The notes beneath the pieces were generated by a model. That model did not search any database and was not told where the DNA came from. It saw only the letters and a program-made list of their open reading frames with translations. Position numbers and translations under genes: made by a program. Positions 32,001-45,900 of a DNA stretch of 64,000 nucleotides are shown in pieces. Every line of letters starts with the position of its first letter. The first letter of the stretch is position 1. The DNA is from Liopterus haemorrhoidalis (taxonomy: Eukaryota; Arthropoda; Insecta; Coleoptera; Dytiscidae): positions 246,164,654 through 246,228,653 of the forward strand of contig OZ020611.1 in assembly GCA_963971575.1 (NCBI GenBank), in the 5' to 3' direction.

Positions 32001-35000
32001 ACATGTTCATATACTCTCTGCTAATTTTTTTGAAAAAAAAAAGTTTTCCTAATACAGTCCAAAATATGGCCGTTAGGTAACTTTGGGGTGAGGATTAATA
32101 AAAAAATATTTAAAAAAATCAAGAGGCCTTAGTTTTTGAGTTATAGTCAATTTTAGGTACTATTTTCCGATATAGTCAATTTTAGGTACTTTTTTTCCGA
32201 TTTACTCAAAAACAGTTGGCCAAAATCCAAAATGAACCTTATTTTTGTGATCTACGGCCCAATGTGTATCAATTTTGAGAAAAATCCGAAATATTTTTTT
32301 TTGTAAAAATTCGAGATTTCTTATCGAAGGGGTCTCCCTTACGATTTTTCGATTTTTTGCCATTTTTAAGGGTTTTGTTTAATGATACATGCTTTTGTAT
32401 AAGTTTGGTTATTAAGGCCCCAATTTCCTTCGACTAATATGGACTTGAGGAACTCAAAAATTTAAACCAGAGGTCCCTATCTTTTACCGTTATTGAGATA
32501 TAATTTTTTGAAAAATGAAATTCAATTACAAAAATTTCAAAATTTTACAAAATTTTTTTTTGTTTAAAATATGTTTTAAAATGTGCCTTTACCATATATC
32601 GGACCTTAAAACTTCAAAAATTCCAACCGCAGGTCCCTATCTCATTTAGTTTTTGAGATACATGTTCATATACTCTCTGTTAATTTTTTTGAAAAAAAAA
32701 AGTTTTCCTAATACAGTCCAAAATATGGCCGTTAGGTAATTTTGGGGTGAGGATTAATGAAAAAATATTTAAAAAAATCAAGAGGCCTTAGTTTTTGAGT
32801 TATAGTCAATTTTAGGTACTATTTTCCGATATAGTCAATTTTAGGTACTTTTTTTCCGATTTACTCAAAAACAGTTGGCCAAAATCCAAAATGAACCTTA
32901 TTTTTGTGATCTACGGCCCAATGTGTATCAATTTTGAGAAAAATCCGAAATATTTTTTTTTGTAAAAATTCGAGATTTCTTATCGAAGGGGTCCCCCTTA
33001 CGATTTTTCGATTTTTTGCCATTTTTAAGGGTTTTGTTTAATGATACATGCTTTTGTATAAGTTTGGTTATTAAGGCCCCAATTTCCTTCGACTAAAATG
33101 GACTTGAGGAACTCAAAAATTTAAACCAGAGGTCCCTATCTTTTACCGTTATTGAGATATAATTTTTTGAAAAATTAAATTCTATTACAAAAATTTCAAA
33201 ATTTTTCAAAATTTTTTTTGTTTTAAAATATGTTTTAAAATGTGCCCTTACCATATATCGGACCTTAAAACTTCAAAAATTCCAACCGCAGGTCCCTATC
33301 TCTTTTAGTTTTTGAGATACATGTTCATATACTCTCTGTTAATTTTTTTGAAAAAAAAAAAAGTTTTCCTAATACAGTCCAAAATATGGCCGTTAGGTAA
33401 CTTTGGGGTGAGGATTAATAAAAAAATATTTAAAAAAATCAAGAGGCCTTAGTTTTTGAGTTATAGTCAATTTTAGGTACTATTTTCCGATATAGTCAAT
33501 TTTAGGTACTTTTTTTCCGATTTACTCAAAAACAGTTGGCCAAAATCCAAAATCAACCGTATTTTTGTGATCTACGGCCCAATGTGTATCAATGTTTAGA
33601 AAAATCCGAAATATTTTTTTTTGTAAAAATTCGAGATTTCTTATCGAAGGGGTCTCCCTTACGATTTTTCGATTTTTTGCCATTTTTAAGGGTTTTGTTT
33701 AATGATACATGCTTTTGTATAAGTTTGGTTATTAAGGCCCCAATTTCCTTCGACTAATATGGACTTGAGGAACTCAAAAATTTAAACCAGAGGTCCCTAT
33801 CTTTTACCGTTATTGAGATATAATTTTTTGAAAAATGAAATTCAATTACAAAAATTTCAAAATTTTTCAAAAATTTTTTTGTTTTAAAATATGTTTTAAA
33901 ATGTGCCCTTACCATATATCGGACCTTAAAACTTCAAAAATTCCAACCGCAGGTCCCTATCTCTTTTAGTTTTTGAGATACATGTTCATATACTCTCTGT
34001 TAATTTTTTTGAAAAAAAAAAGTTTTCCTAATACAGTCCAAAATATGGCCGTTAGGTAACTTTGGGGTGAGGATTAATAAAAAAATATTTAAAAAAATCA
34101 AGAGGCCTTAGTTTTTGAGTTATAGTCAATTTTAGGTACTATTTTCCGATATAGTCAATTTTAGGTACTTTTTTTCCGATTTACTCAAAAACAGTTGGCC
34201 AAAATCCAAAATGAACCTTATTTTTGTGATCTACGGCCCAATGTGTATCAATTTTGAGAAAAATCCGAAATATTTTTTTTTGTGAAAATTCGAGATTTCT
34301 TATCGAAGGGGTCCCCCTTACGATTTTTCGATTTTTTGCCATTTTTAAGGGTTTTGTTTAATGATATATGCTTTTGTATAAGTTTGGTTATTAAGGCCCC
34401 AATTTCCTTCGACTAAAATGGACTTGAGGAACTCAACAATTTAAACCAGAGGTCCCTATCTTTTACCGTTATTGAGATATAATTTTTTGAAAAATTAAAT
34501 TCTATTACAAAAATTTCAAAATTTTTCAAATTTTTTTTTGTTTTAAAATATGTTTTAAAATGTGCCCTTACCATATATCGGACCTTAAAACTTCAAAAAT
34601 TCCAACCGCAGGTCCCTATCTCTTTTAGTTTTTGAGATACATGTTCATATACTCTCTGCTAATTTTTTTGAAAAAAAAAAGTTTTCCTAATACAGTCCAA
34701 AATATGGCCGTTAGGTAACTTTGGGGTGAGGATTAATAAAAAAATATTTAAAAAAATCAAGAGGCCTTAGTTTTTGAGTTATAGTCAATTTTAGGTACTA
34801 TTTTCCGATATAGTCAATTTTAGGTACTTTTTTTCCGATTTACTCAAAAACAGTTGGCCAAAATCCAAAATGAACCTTATTTTTGTGATCTACGGCCCAA
34901 TGTGTATCAATTTTGAGAAAAATCCGAAATATTTTTTTTTGTAAAAATTCGAGATTTCTTATCGAAGGGGTCTCCCTTACGATTTTTCGATTTTTTTGCC

Positions 35001-35020
35001 TTTTTTTAAGGGTTTTGTTT

Positions 35021-37655
35021 AATGATACATGCTTTTGTATAAGTTTGGTTATTAAGGCCCCAATTTCCTTCGACTAAAATGGACTTGAGGAACTCAAAAA
35101 TTTAAACCAGAGGTCCCTATCTTTTACCGTTATTGAGATATAATTTTTTGAAAAATTAAATTCTATTACGAAAATTTCAAAATTTTTCAAAATTTTTTTT
35201 TGTTTAAAATATGTTTTAAAATGTGCCTTTACCATATATCGGACCTTAAAACTTCAAAAATTCCAACCGCAGGTCCCTATCTCTTTTAGTTTTTGAGATA
35301 CATGTTCATATACTCTCTGTTAATTTTTTTGAAAAAAAAAAGTTTTCCTAATACAGTCCAAAATATTGCCGTTAGGTAATTTTGGGGTGAGGATTAATAA
35401 AAAAATATTTAAAAAAATAAAGAGGCCTTAGTTTTTGAGTTATAGTCAATTTTAGGTACTATTTTCCGATATAGTCAATTTTAGGTACTTTTTTTCCGAT
35501 TTACTCAAAAACAGTTGGCCAAAATCCGAAATGAACCTTATTTTTGTGATCTACGGCCCAATGTGTATCAATTTTGAGAAAAATCCGATAATTTTTTTTT
35601 TGTAAAAATTCGAGATTTCTTATCGAAGGGGTGCCCCTTACGATTTTTCGATTTTTTGCCATTTTTAAGGGTTTTGTTTAATGATACATGCTTTTGTATA
35701 AGTTTGGTTATTAAGGCCCCAATTTCCTTCGACTAATATGGACTTGAGGAACTCAAAAATTTAAACCAGAGGTCCATATCTTTTACCGTTATTGAGATAT
35801 AATTTTTTGAAAAATTAAATTCTATTACGAAAATTTCAAAATTTTTCAAAATTTTTTTTTGTTTAAAATATGTTTTGAAATGTGCCTTTACCATATATCG
35901 GACCTTAAAACTTCAAAAATTCCAACCGCAGGTCCCTATCTCATTTAGTTTTTGAGATACATGTTCATATACTCTCTGTTAATTTTTTTGAAAAAAAAAA
36001 GTTTTCCTAATACAGTCCAAAATATGGCCGCTAAATAATTTTGGGGTAAGGATTAATGAAAAAATATTTAAAAAAATCAAGAGGCCTTAGTTTTTGAGTT
36101 ATAGTCAATTTTAGGTACTATTTTCCGATATAGTCAATTTTAGGTACTTTTTTTCCGATTTACTCAAAAACAGTTGGCCAAAATCCAAAATGAACCTTAT
36201 TTTTGTGATCTACGGCCCAATGTGTATCAATTTTGAGAAAAATCCGAAATATTTTTTTTTGTAAAAATTCGAGATTTCTTATCGAAGGGGTCCCCCTTAC
36301 GATTTTTCGATTTTTTGCCATTTTTAAGGGTTTTGTTTAATGATACATGCTTTTGTATAAGTTTGGTTATTAAGGCCCCAATTTCCTTCGACTAATATGG
36401 ACTTGAGGAACTCAAAAATTTAAACCAGAGGTCCATATCTTTTACCGTTATTGAGATATAATTTTTTGAAAAATTAAATTCTATTACGAAAATTTCAAAA
36501 TTTTTCAAAATTTTTTTTTGTTTAAAATATGTTTTGAAATGTGCCTTTACCATATATCGGACCTTAAAACTTCAAAAATTCCAACCGCAGGTCCCTATCT
36601 CATTTAGTTTTTGAGATACATGTTCATATACTCTCTGTTAATTTTTTTGAAAAAAAAAAGTTTTCCTAATACAGTCCAAAATATGGCCGCTAAATAATTT
36701 TGGGGTAAGGATTAATGAAAAAATATTTAAAAAAATCAAGAGGCCTTAGTTTTTGAGTTATAGTCAATTTTAGGTACTATTTTCCGATATAGTCAATTTT
36801 AGGTACTTTTTTTCCGATTTACTCAAAAACAGTTGGCCAAAATCCAAAATGAACCTTATTTTTGTGATCTACGGCCCAATGTGTATCAATTTTGAGAAAA
36901 ATCCGAAATATTTTTTTTTGTAAAAATTCGAGATTTCTTATCGAAGGGGTCCCCCTTACGATTTTTCGATTTTTTGCCATTTTTAAGGGTTTTGTTTAAT
37001 GATACATGCTTTTGTATAAGTTTGGTTATTAAGGCCCCAATTTCCTTCGACTAATATGGACTTGAGGAACTCAAAAATTTAAACCAGAGGTCCATATCTT
37101 TTACCGTTATTGAGATATAATTTTTTGAAAAATTAAATTCTATTACGAAAATTTCAAAATTTTTCAAAATTTTTTTTTGTTTAAAATATGTTTTGAAATG
37201 TGCCTTTACCATATATCGGACCTTAAAACTTCAAAAATTCCAACCGCAGGTCCCTATCTCATTTAGTTTTGAGATACATGTTCATATACTCTCTGTTAAT
37301 TTTTTTGAAAAAAAAAAGTTTTCCTAATACAGTCCAAAATATGGCCGCTAAATAATTTTGGGGTAAGGATTAATGAAAAAATATTTAAAAAAGTCAAGAG
37401 GCCTTAGTTTTTGAGTTATAGTCAATTTTAGGTACTATTTTCCGATATAGTCAATTTTAGGTACTTTTTTTCCGATTTACTCAAAAACAGTTGGCCAAAA
37501 TCCAAAATGAACCTTATTTTTGTGATCTACGGCCCAATGTGTATCAATTTTGAGAAAAATCCGAAATATTTTTTTTTGTAAAAATTCGAGATTTCTTATC
37601 GAAGGGGTCCTCCTTACGATTTTTCGATTTTTTGCCATTTTTAAGGGTTTTGTTT
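35021..37655. repeat. Satellite block units 22-25, second copy
   Basis: It matches units 4-7 in diagnostic variants; the units 4-5 pattern also recurs at units 27-28 (38315-39630), including a GAATTC variant at 23879 and 39043. One unit is 658 bp through a T deletion (about 37269). Confidence 0.8.
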
Positions 37656-40600
37656 AATTATACATGCTTTTGTATAAGTTTGGTTATTAAGGCCCCAATT
37701 TCCTTCGACTAAAATGGACTTGAGGAACTCAAAAATTTAAACCAGAGGTCCCTATCTTTTACCGTTATTGAGATATAATTTTTTGAAAAATTAAATTCTA
37801 TTACAAAAATTTCAAAATTTTTCAAAAATTTTTTTGTTTTAAAATATGTTTTAAAATGTGCCCTTACCATATATCGGACCTTAAAACTTCAAAAATTCCA
37901 ACCGCAGGTCCCTATCTCTTTTAGTTTTTGAGATACATGTTCATATACTCTCTGTTAATTTTTTTGAAAAAAAAAAGTTTTCCTAATACAGTCCAAAATA
38001 TGGCCGTTAGGTAACTTTGGGGTGAGGATTAATAAAAAAATATTTAAAAAAATCAAGAGGCCTTAGTTTTTGAGTTATAGTCAATTTTAGGTACTATTTT
38101 CCGATATAGTCAATTTTAGGTACTTTTTTTCCGATTTACTCAAAAACAGTTGGCCAAAATCCAAAATGAACCTTATTTTTGTGATCTACGGCCCAATGTG
38201 TATCAATTTTGAGAAAAATCCGAAATATTTTTTTTTGTAAAAATTCGAGATTTCTTATCGAAGGGGTCTCCCTTACGATTTTTCGATTTTTTGCCATTTT
38301 TAAGGGTTTTGTTTAATGATACATGCTTTTGTATAAGTTTGGTTATTAAGGCCCCAATTTCCTTCGACTAATATGGACTTGAGGAACTCAAAAATTTAAA
38401 CCAGAGGTCCATATCTTTTACCGTTATTGAGATATAATTTTTTGAAAAATTAAATTCTATTACGAAAATTTCAAAATTTTTCAAAATTTTTTTTTGTTTA
38501 AAATATGTTTTAAAATGTGCCTTTACCATATATCGGACCTTAAAACTTCAAAAATTCCAACCGCAGGTCCCTATCTCTTTTAGTTTTTGAGATACATGTT
38601 CATATACTCTCTGTTAATTTTTTTGAAAAAAAAAAGTTTTCCTAATACAGTCCAAAATATTGCCGTTAGGTAATTTTGGGGTGAGGATTAATAAAAAAAT
38701 ATTTAAAAAAATAAAGAGGCCTTAGTTTTTGAGTTATAGTCAATTTTAGGTACTATTTTCCGATATAGTCAATTTTAGGTACTTTTTTTCCGATTTACTC
38801 AAAAACAGTTGGCCAAAATCCGAAATGAACCTTATTTTTGTGATCTACGGCCCAATGTGTATCAATTTTGAGAAAAATCCGATAATTTTTTTGTTGTAAA
38901 AATTCGAGATTTCTTATCGAAGGGGTGCCCCTTACGATTTTTCGATTTTTTGCCATTTTTAAGGGTTTTGTTTAATGATACATGCTTTTGTATAAGTTTG
39001 GTTATTAAGGCCCCAATTTCCTTCGACTAAAATGGACTTGAGGAATTCAAAAATTTAAACCAGAGGTCCCTATCTTTTACCGTTATTGAGATATAATTTT
39101 TTGAAAAATTAAATTCTATTACAAAAATTTCAAAATTTTTCAAAATTTTTTTTGTTTTAAAATATGTTTTAAAATGTGCCCTTACCATATATCGGACCTT
39201 AAAACTTCAAAAATTCCAACCGCAGGTCCCTATCTCTTTTAGTTTTTGAGATACATGTTCATATACTCTGTTAATTTTTTTGAAAAAAAAAAGTTTTCCT
39301 AATACTGTCCAAAATATGGCCGTTAGAGCACTTTGGGGTGAGGATTAATAAAAAAATATTTAAAAAAATCAAGAGGCCTTAGTTTTTGAGTTATAGTCAA
39401 TTTTAGGTACTATTTTCCGATATAGTCAATTTTAGGTACTTTTTTTCCGATTTACTCAAAAACAGTTGGCCAAAATCCAAAATGAACCTTATTTTTGTGA
39501 TCTACGGCCCAATGTGTATCAATTTTGAGAAAAATCCGAAATATTTTTTTTTGTAAAAATTCGAGATTTCTTATCGAAGGGGTCTCCCTTACGATTTTTC
39601 GATTTTTTGCCATTTTTAAGGGTTTTGTTTAATGATACATGCTTTTGTATAAGTTTGGTTATTAAGGCCCCAATTTCCTTCGACTAATATGGACTTGAGG
39701 AACTCAAAAATTTAAACCAGAGGTCCCTATCTTTTACCGTTATTGAGATATAATTTTTTGAAAAATTAAATTCTATTACGAAAATTTCAAAATTTTTCAA
39801 AATTTTTTTTTGTTTAAAATATGTTTTAAAATGTTCCTTTACCATATATCGGACCTTAAAACTTCAAAAATTCCAACCGCAGGTCCCTATCTCTTTTAGT
39901 TTTTGAGATACATGTTCATATACTCTCTGTTAATTTTTTTGAAAAAAAAAGTTTTCCTAATACAGTCCAAAATATGGCCGTTAGGTAACCTTGGGGTGAG
40001 GATTAATAAAAAAATATTTAAAAAAATCAAGAGGCCTTAGTTTTTGAGTTATAGTCAATTTTAGGTACTATTTTCCGATATAGTCAATTTTAGGTACTTT
40101 TTTTCCGATTTACTCAAAAACAGTTGGCCAAAATCCAAAATGAACCTTATTTTTGTGATCTACGGCCCAATGTGTATCAATTTTGAGAAAAATCCGAAAT
40201 ATTTTTTTTTGTAAAAATTCGAGATTTTTTATCGAAGGGGTCTCCCTTACGATTTTTCGATTTTTTGCCTTTTTTTAAGGGTTTTGTTTAATGATACATG
40301 CTTTTGTATAAGTTTGGTTATTAAGGCCCCAATTTCCTTCGACTAATATGGACTTGAGGAACTCAAAAATTTAAACTAGAGGTCCCTATCTTTTACCGTT
40401 ATTGAGATATAATTTTTTGAAAAATTAAATTCTATTACAAAAATTTCAAAATTTTTCAAAATTTTTTTTTGTTTAAAATATGTTTTAAAATGTGCCTTTA
40501 CCATATATCGGACCTTAAAACTTCAAAAATTCCAACCGCAGGTCCCTATCTCTTTTAGTTTTTGAGATACATGTTCATATACTCTCTGTTAATTTTTTTG

Positions 40601-42925
40601 AAAAAAAAAAAGTTTTCCTAATACAGTCCAAAATATGGCCGTTAGGTAACCTTGGGGTGAGGATTAATAAAAAAATATTTAAAAAAATCAAGAGGCCTTA
40701 GTTTTTGAATTATAGTCAATTTTAGGTACTATTTTCCGATATAGTCAATTTTAGGTACTTTTTTTCCGATTTACTCAAAAACAGTTGGCCAAAATCCAAA
40801 ATGAACCTTATTTTTGTGACCTATGGCCCAATGGGTACCAATTTTGAGAAAAATCCGAAATATTTTTTTTTAAAAATTCGAGATTTCTTATCGAAGGGGT
40901 CCCCCTTACGATTTTTCGATTTTTTGCCATTTTTAAGGGTTTTGTTTAATGATACATGCTTTTGTATAAGTTTGGTTATTAAGGCCCCAATTTCCTTCGA
41001 CTAAAATGGACTTGAGGAACTCAAAAATTTAAACCAGAGGTCCCTATCTTTTACCGTTATTGAGATATAATTTTTTGAAAAATTAAATTCTATTACAAAA
41101 CTTTCAAAATTTTTCAAAATTTTTTTTTGTTTAAAATATGTTTTAAAATGTGCCTTTACCATATATCGGACCTTAAAACTTCAAAAATTCCAACCGCAGG
41201 TCCCTATCTCTTTTAGTTTTTGAGATACATGTTCATATACTCTCTGTTAATTTTTTTGAAAAAAAAAAGTTTTCCTAATACAGTCCAAAATATGGCCGAT
41301 AGGTAATTTTGGGGTGAGGATTAATGAAAAAATATTTAAAAAAATCAAGAGGCCTTAGTTTTTGAGTTATAGTCAATTTTAGGTACTATTTTCCGATATA
41401 GTCAATTTTAGGTACTTTTTTTCCGATTTACTCAAAAACAGTTGGCCAAAATCCAAAATGAACCTTATTTTTGTGATCTACGGCCCAATGTGTATCAATT
41501 TTGAGAAAAATCCGAAATATTTTTTTTTGTAAAAATTCGAGATTTCTTATCGAAGGGGTCTCCCTTACGATTTTTCGATTTTTTTGCCTTTTTTTAAGGG
41601 TTTTGTTTAATGATACATGCTTTTGTATAAGTTTGGTTATTAAGGCCCCAATTTCCTTCGACTAAAATGGACTTGAGGAACTCAAAAATTTAAACCAGAG
41701 GTCCCTATCTTTTACCGTTATTGAGATATAATTTTTTGAAAAATTAAATTCTATTACAAAAATTTCAAAATTTTTCAAAATTTTTTTTTGTTTAAAATAT
41801 GTTTTAAAATGTGCCTTTACCATATATCGGACCTTAAAACTTCAAAAATTCCAACCGCAGGTCCCTATCTCTTTTAGTTTTTGAGATACATGTTCATATA
41901 CTCTCTGTTAATTTTTTTGAAAAAAAAAAGTTTTCCTAATACAGTCCAAAATATGGCCGTTAGGTAATTTTGGGGTGAGGATTAATGAAAAAATATTTAA
42001 AAAAATCAAGAGGCCTTAGTTTTTGAGTTATAGTCAATTTTAGGTACTATTTTCCGATATAGTCAATTTTAGGTACTTTTTTTCCGATTTACTCAAAAAC
42101 AGTTGGCCAAAATCCAAAATGAACCTTATTTTTGTGATCTACGGCCCAATGTGTATCAATTTTGAGAAAAATCCGAAATATTTTTTTTTGTAAAAATTCG
42201 AGATTTCTTATCGAAGGGGTCCCCCTTACGATTTTTCGATTTTTTGCCATTTTTAAGGGTTTTGTTTAATGATACATGCTTTTGTATAAGTTTGGTTATT
42301 AAGGCCCCAATTTCCTTCGACTAATATGGACTTGAGGAACTCAAAAATTTAAACCAGAGGTCCATATCTTTTACCGTTATTGAGATATAATTTTTTGAAA
42401 AATTAAATTCTATTACGAAAATTTCAAAATTTTTCAAAATTTTTTTTGTTTAAAATATGTTTTAAAATGTGCCTTTACCATATATCGGACCTTAAAACTT
42501 CAAAAATTCCAACCGCAGGTCCCTATCTCTTTTAGTTTTTGAGATACATGTTCATATACTCTCTGTTAATTTTTTTGAAAAAAAAAAGTTTTCCTAATAC
42601 AGTCCAAAATATGGCCGTTAGGTAACCTTGGGGTGAGGATTAATAAAAAAATATTTTAAAAAATCAAGAGGCCTTAGTTTTTGAGTTATAGTCAATTTTA
42701 GGTACTATTTTCCGATATAGTCAATTTTAGGTACTTTTTTTCCGATTTACTCAAAAACAGTTGGCCAAAATCCAAAATGAACCTTATTTTTGTGATCTAC
42801 GGCCCAATGTGTATCAATTTTGAGAAAAATCCGAAATATTTTTTTTTGTAAAAACTCGAGATTTCTTATCGAAGGGGTCCCCCTTACGATTTTTCGATTT
42901 TTTGCCATTTTTAAGGGTTTTGTTT

Positions 42926-45900
42926 AATGATACATGCTTTTGTATAAGTTTGGTTATTAAGGCCCCAATTTCCTTCGACTAATATGGACTTGAGGAACTC
43001 AAAAATTTAAACCAGAGGTCCATACCTTTTACCGTTATTGAGATATAATTTTTTGAAAAATTAAATTCTATTACGAAAATTTCAAAATTTTTCAAAATTT
43101 TTTTTTGTTTAAAATATGTTTTAAAATGTGCCTTTACCATATATCGGACCTTAAAACTTCAAAAATTCCAACTGCAGGTCCCTATCTCTTTTAGTTTTTG
43201 AGATACATGTTCATATACTCTCTGTTAATTTTTTTGAAAAAAAAAAGTTTTCCTAATACAGTCCAAAATATGGCCGTTAGGTAACCTTGGGGTGAGGATT
43301 AATAAAAAAATATTTAAAAAAATCAAGAGGCCTTAGTTTTTGAGTTATAGTCAATTTTAGGTACTATTTTCCGATATAGTCAATTTTAGGTAATTTTTTT
43401 CCGATTTACTCAAAAACAGTTGGCCAAAATCCAAAATGAACCTTATTTTTGTGATCTACGGCCCAATGTGTATCAATTTTGAGAAAAATCCGAAATATTT
43501 TTTTTTGTAAAAATTCGAGATTTCTTATCGAAGGGGTCTCCCTTACGATTTTTCGATTTTTTGCCTTTTTTTAAGGGTTTTGTTTAATGATACATGCTTT
43601 TGTATAAGTTTGGTTATTAAGGCCCCAATTTCCTTCGACTAATATGGACTTGAGGAACTCAAAAATTTAAACTAGAGGTCCCTATCTTTTACCGTTATTG
43701 AGATATAATTTTTTGAAAAATTAAATTCTATTACAAATATTTCAAAATTTTTCAAAATTTTTTTTTGTTTAAAATATGTTTTAAAATGTGCCTTTACCAT
43801 ATATCGGACCTTAAAACTTCAAAAATTCCAACCGCAGGTCCCTATCTCTTTTAGTTTTTGAGATACATGTTCATATACTCTCTGTTAATTTTTTTGAAAA
43901 AAAAAAGTTTTCCTAATACAGTCCAAAATATGGCCGTTAGGTAACCTTGGGGTGAGGATTAATAAAAAAATATTTAAAAAAATCAAGAGGCCTTAGTTTT
44001 TGAGTTATAGTCAATTTTAGGTACTATTTTCCGATATAGTCAATTTTAGGTACTTTTTTTCCGATTTACTCAAAAACAGTTGGCCAAAATCCAAAATGAA
44101 CCTTATTTTTGTGATCTACGGCCCAATGTGTATCAATTTTGAGAAAAATCCGAAATATTTTTTTTTGTAAAAATTCGAGATTTCTTATCGAAGGGGTCCC
44201 CCTTACGATTTTTCGATTTTTTGCCATTTTTAAGGGTTTTGTTTAATGATACATGCTTTTGTATAAGTTTGGTTATTAAGGCCCCAATTTCCTTCGACTA
44301 AAATGGACTTGAGGAACTCAAAAATTTAAACCAGAGGTCCCTATCTTTTACCGTTATTGAGATATAATTTTTTGAAAAATTAAATTCTATTACAAAACTT
44401 TCAAAATTTTTCAAAATTTTTTTTTGTTTAAAATATGTTTTAAAATGTGCCTTTACCATATATCGGACCTTAAAATTTCAAAAATTCCAACCGCAGGTCC
44501 CTATCTCTTTTAGTTTTTGAGATACATGTTCAAATACTCTCTGTTAATTTTTTTGAAAAAAAAAAGTTTTCCTAATACAGTCCAAAATATGGCCGATAGG
44601 TAATTTTGGGGTAAGGATTAATGAAAAAATATTTAAAAAAATCAAGAGGCCTTAGTTTTTGAGTTATAGTCAATTTTAGGTACTATTTTCCGATATAGTC
44701 AATTTTAGGTACTTTTTTTCCGATTTACTCAAAAACAGTTGGCCAAAATCCAAAATGAACCTTATTTTTGTGATCTACGGCCCAATGTGTATCAATTTTG
44801 AGAAAAATCCGAAATATTTTTTTTTGTAAAAATTCGAGATTTCTTATCGAAGGGGTCCCCCTTACGATTTTTCGATTTTTTGCCATTTTTAAGGGTTTTG
44901 TTTAATGATACATGCTTTTGTATAAGTTTGGTTATTAAGGCCCCAATTTCCTTCGACTAAAATGGACTTGAGGAACTCAAAAATTTAAACCAGAGGTCCC
45001 TATCTTTTACCGTTATTGAGATATAATTTTTTGAAAAATTAAATTCTATTACAAAAATTTCAAAATTTTTCAAAATTTTTTTTTGTTTAAAATATGTTTT
45101 AAAATGTGCCTTTACCATATATCGGACCTTAAAACTTCAAAAATTCCAACCGCAGGTCCCTATCTCTTTTAGTTTTTGAGATACATGTTCATATACTCTC
45201 TGTTAATTTTTTTGAAAAAAAAAAGTTTTCCTAATACAGTCCAAAATATGGCCGTTAGGTAACCTTGGGGTGAGGATTAATAAAAAAATATTTTAAAAAA
45301 TCAAGAGGCCTTAGTTTTTGAGTTATAGTCAATTTTAGGTACTATTTTCCGATATAGTCAATTTTAGGTAATTTTTTTCCGATTTACTCAAAAACAGTTG
45401 GCCAAAATCCAAAATGAACCTTATTTTTGTGATCTACGGCCCAATGTGTATCAATTTTGAGAAAAATCCGAAATATTTTTTTTTGTAAAAATTCGAGATT
45501 TCTTATCGAAGGGGTCTCCCTTACGATTTTTCGATTTTTTGCCTTTTTTTAAGGGTTTTGTTTAATGATACATGCTTTTGTATAAGTTTGGTTATTAAGG
45601 CCCCAATTTCCTTCGACTAATATGGACTTGAGGAACTCAAAAATTTAAACTAGAGGTCCCTATCTTTTACCGTTATTGAGATATAATTTTTTGAAAAATT
45701 AAATTCTATTACAAAAATTTCAAAATTTTTCAAAATTTTTTTTTGTTTAAAATATGTTTTAAAATGTGCCTTTACCATATATCGGACCTTAAAACTTCAA
45801 AAATTCCAACCGCAGGTCCCTATCTCTTTTAGTTTTTGAGATACATGTTCATATACTCTCTGTTAATTTTTTTGAAAAAAAAAAGTTTTCCTAATACAGT

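Noticed and set aside
27601..41004. Repeated 67-73-codon open frames in the satellite (27601, 30898, 33536, 40801)
   Set aside because: They exist only where variant monomers lost a stop or two bases. Three start with TTG, and they cross the monomer boundary with no sign of protein selection.
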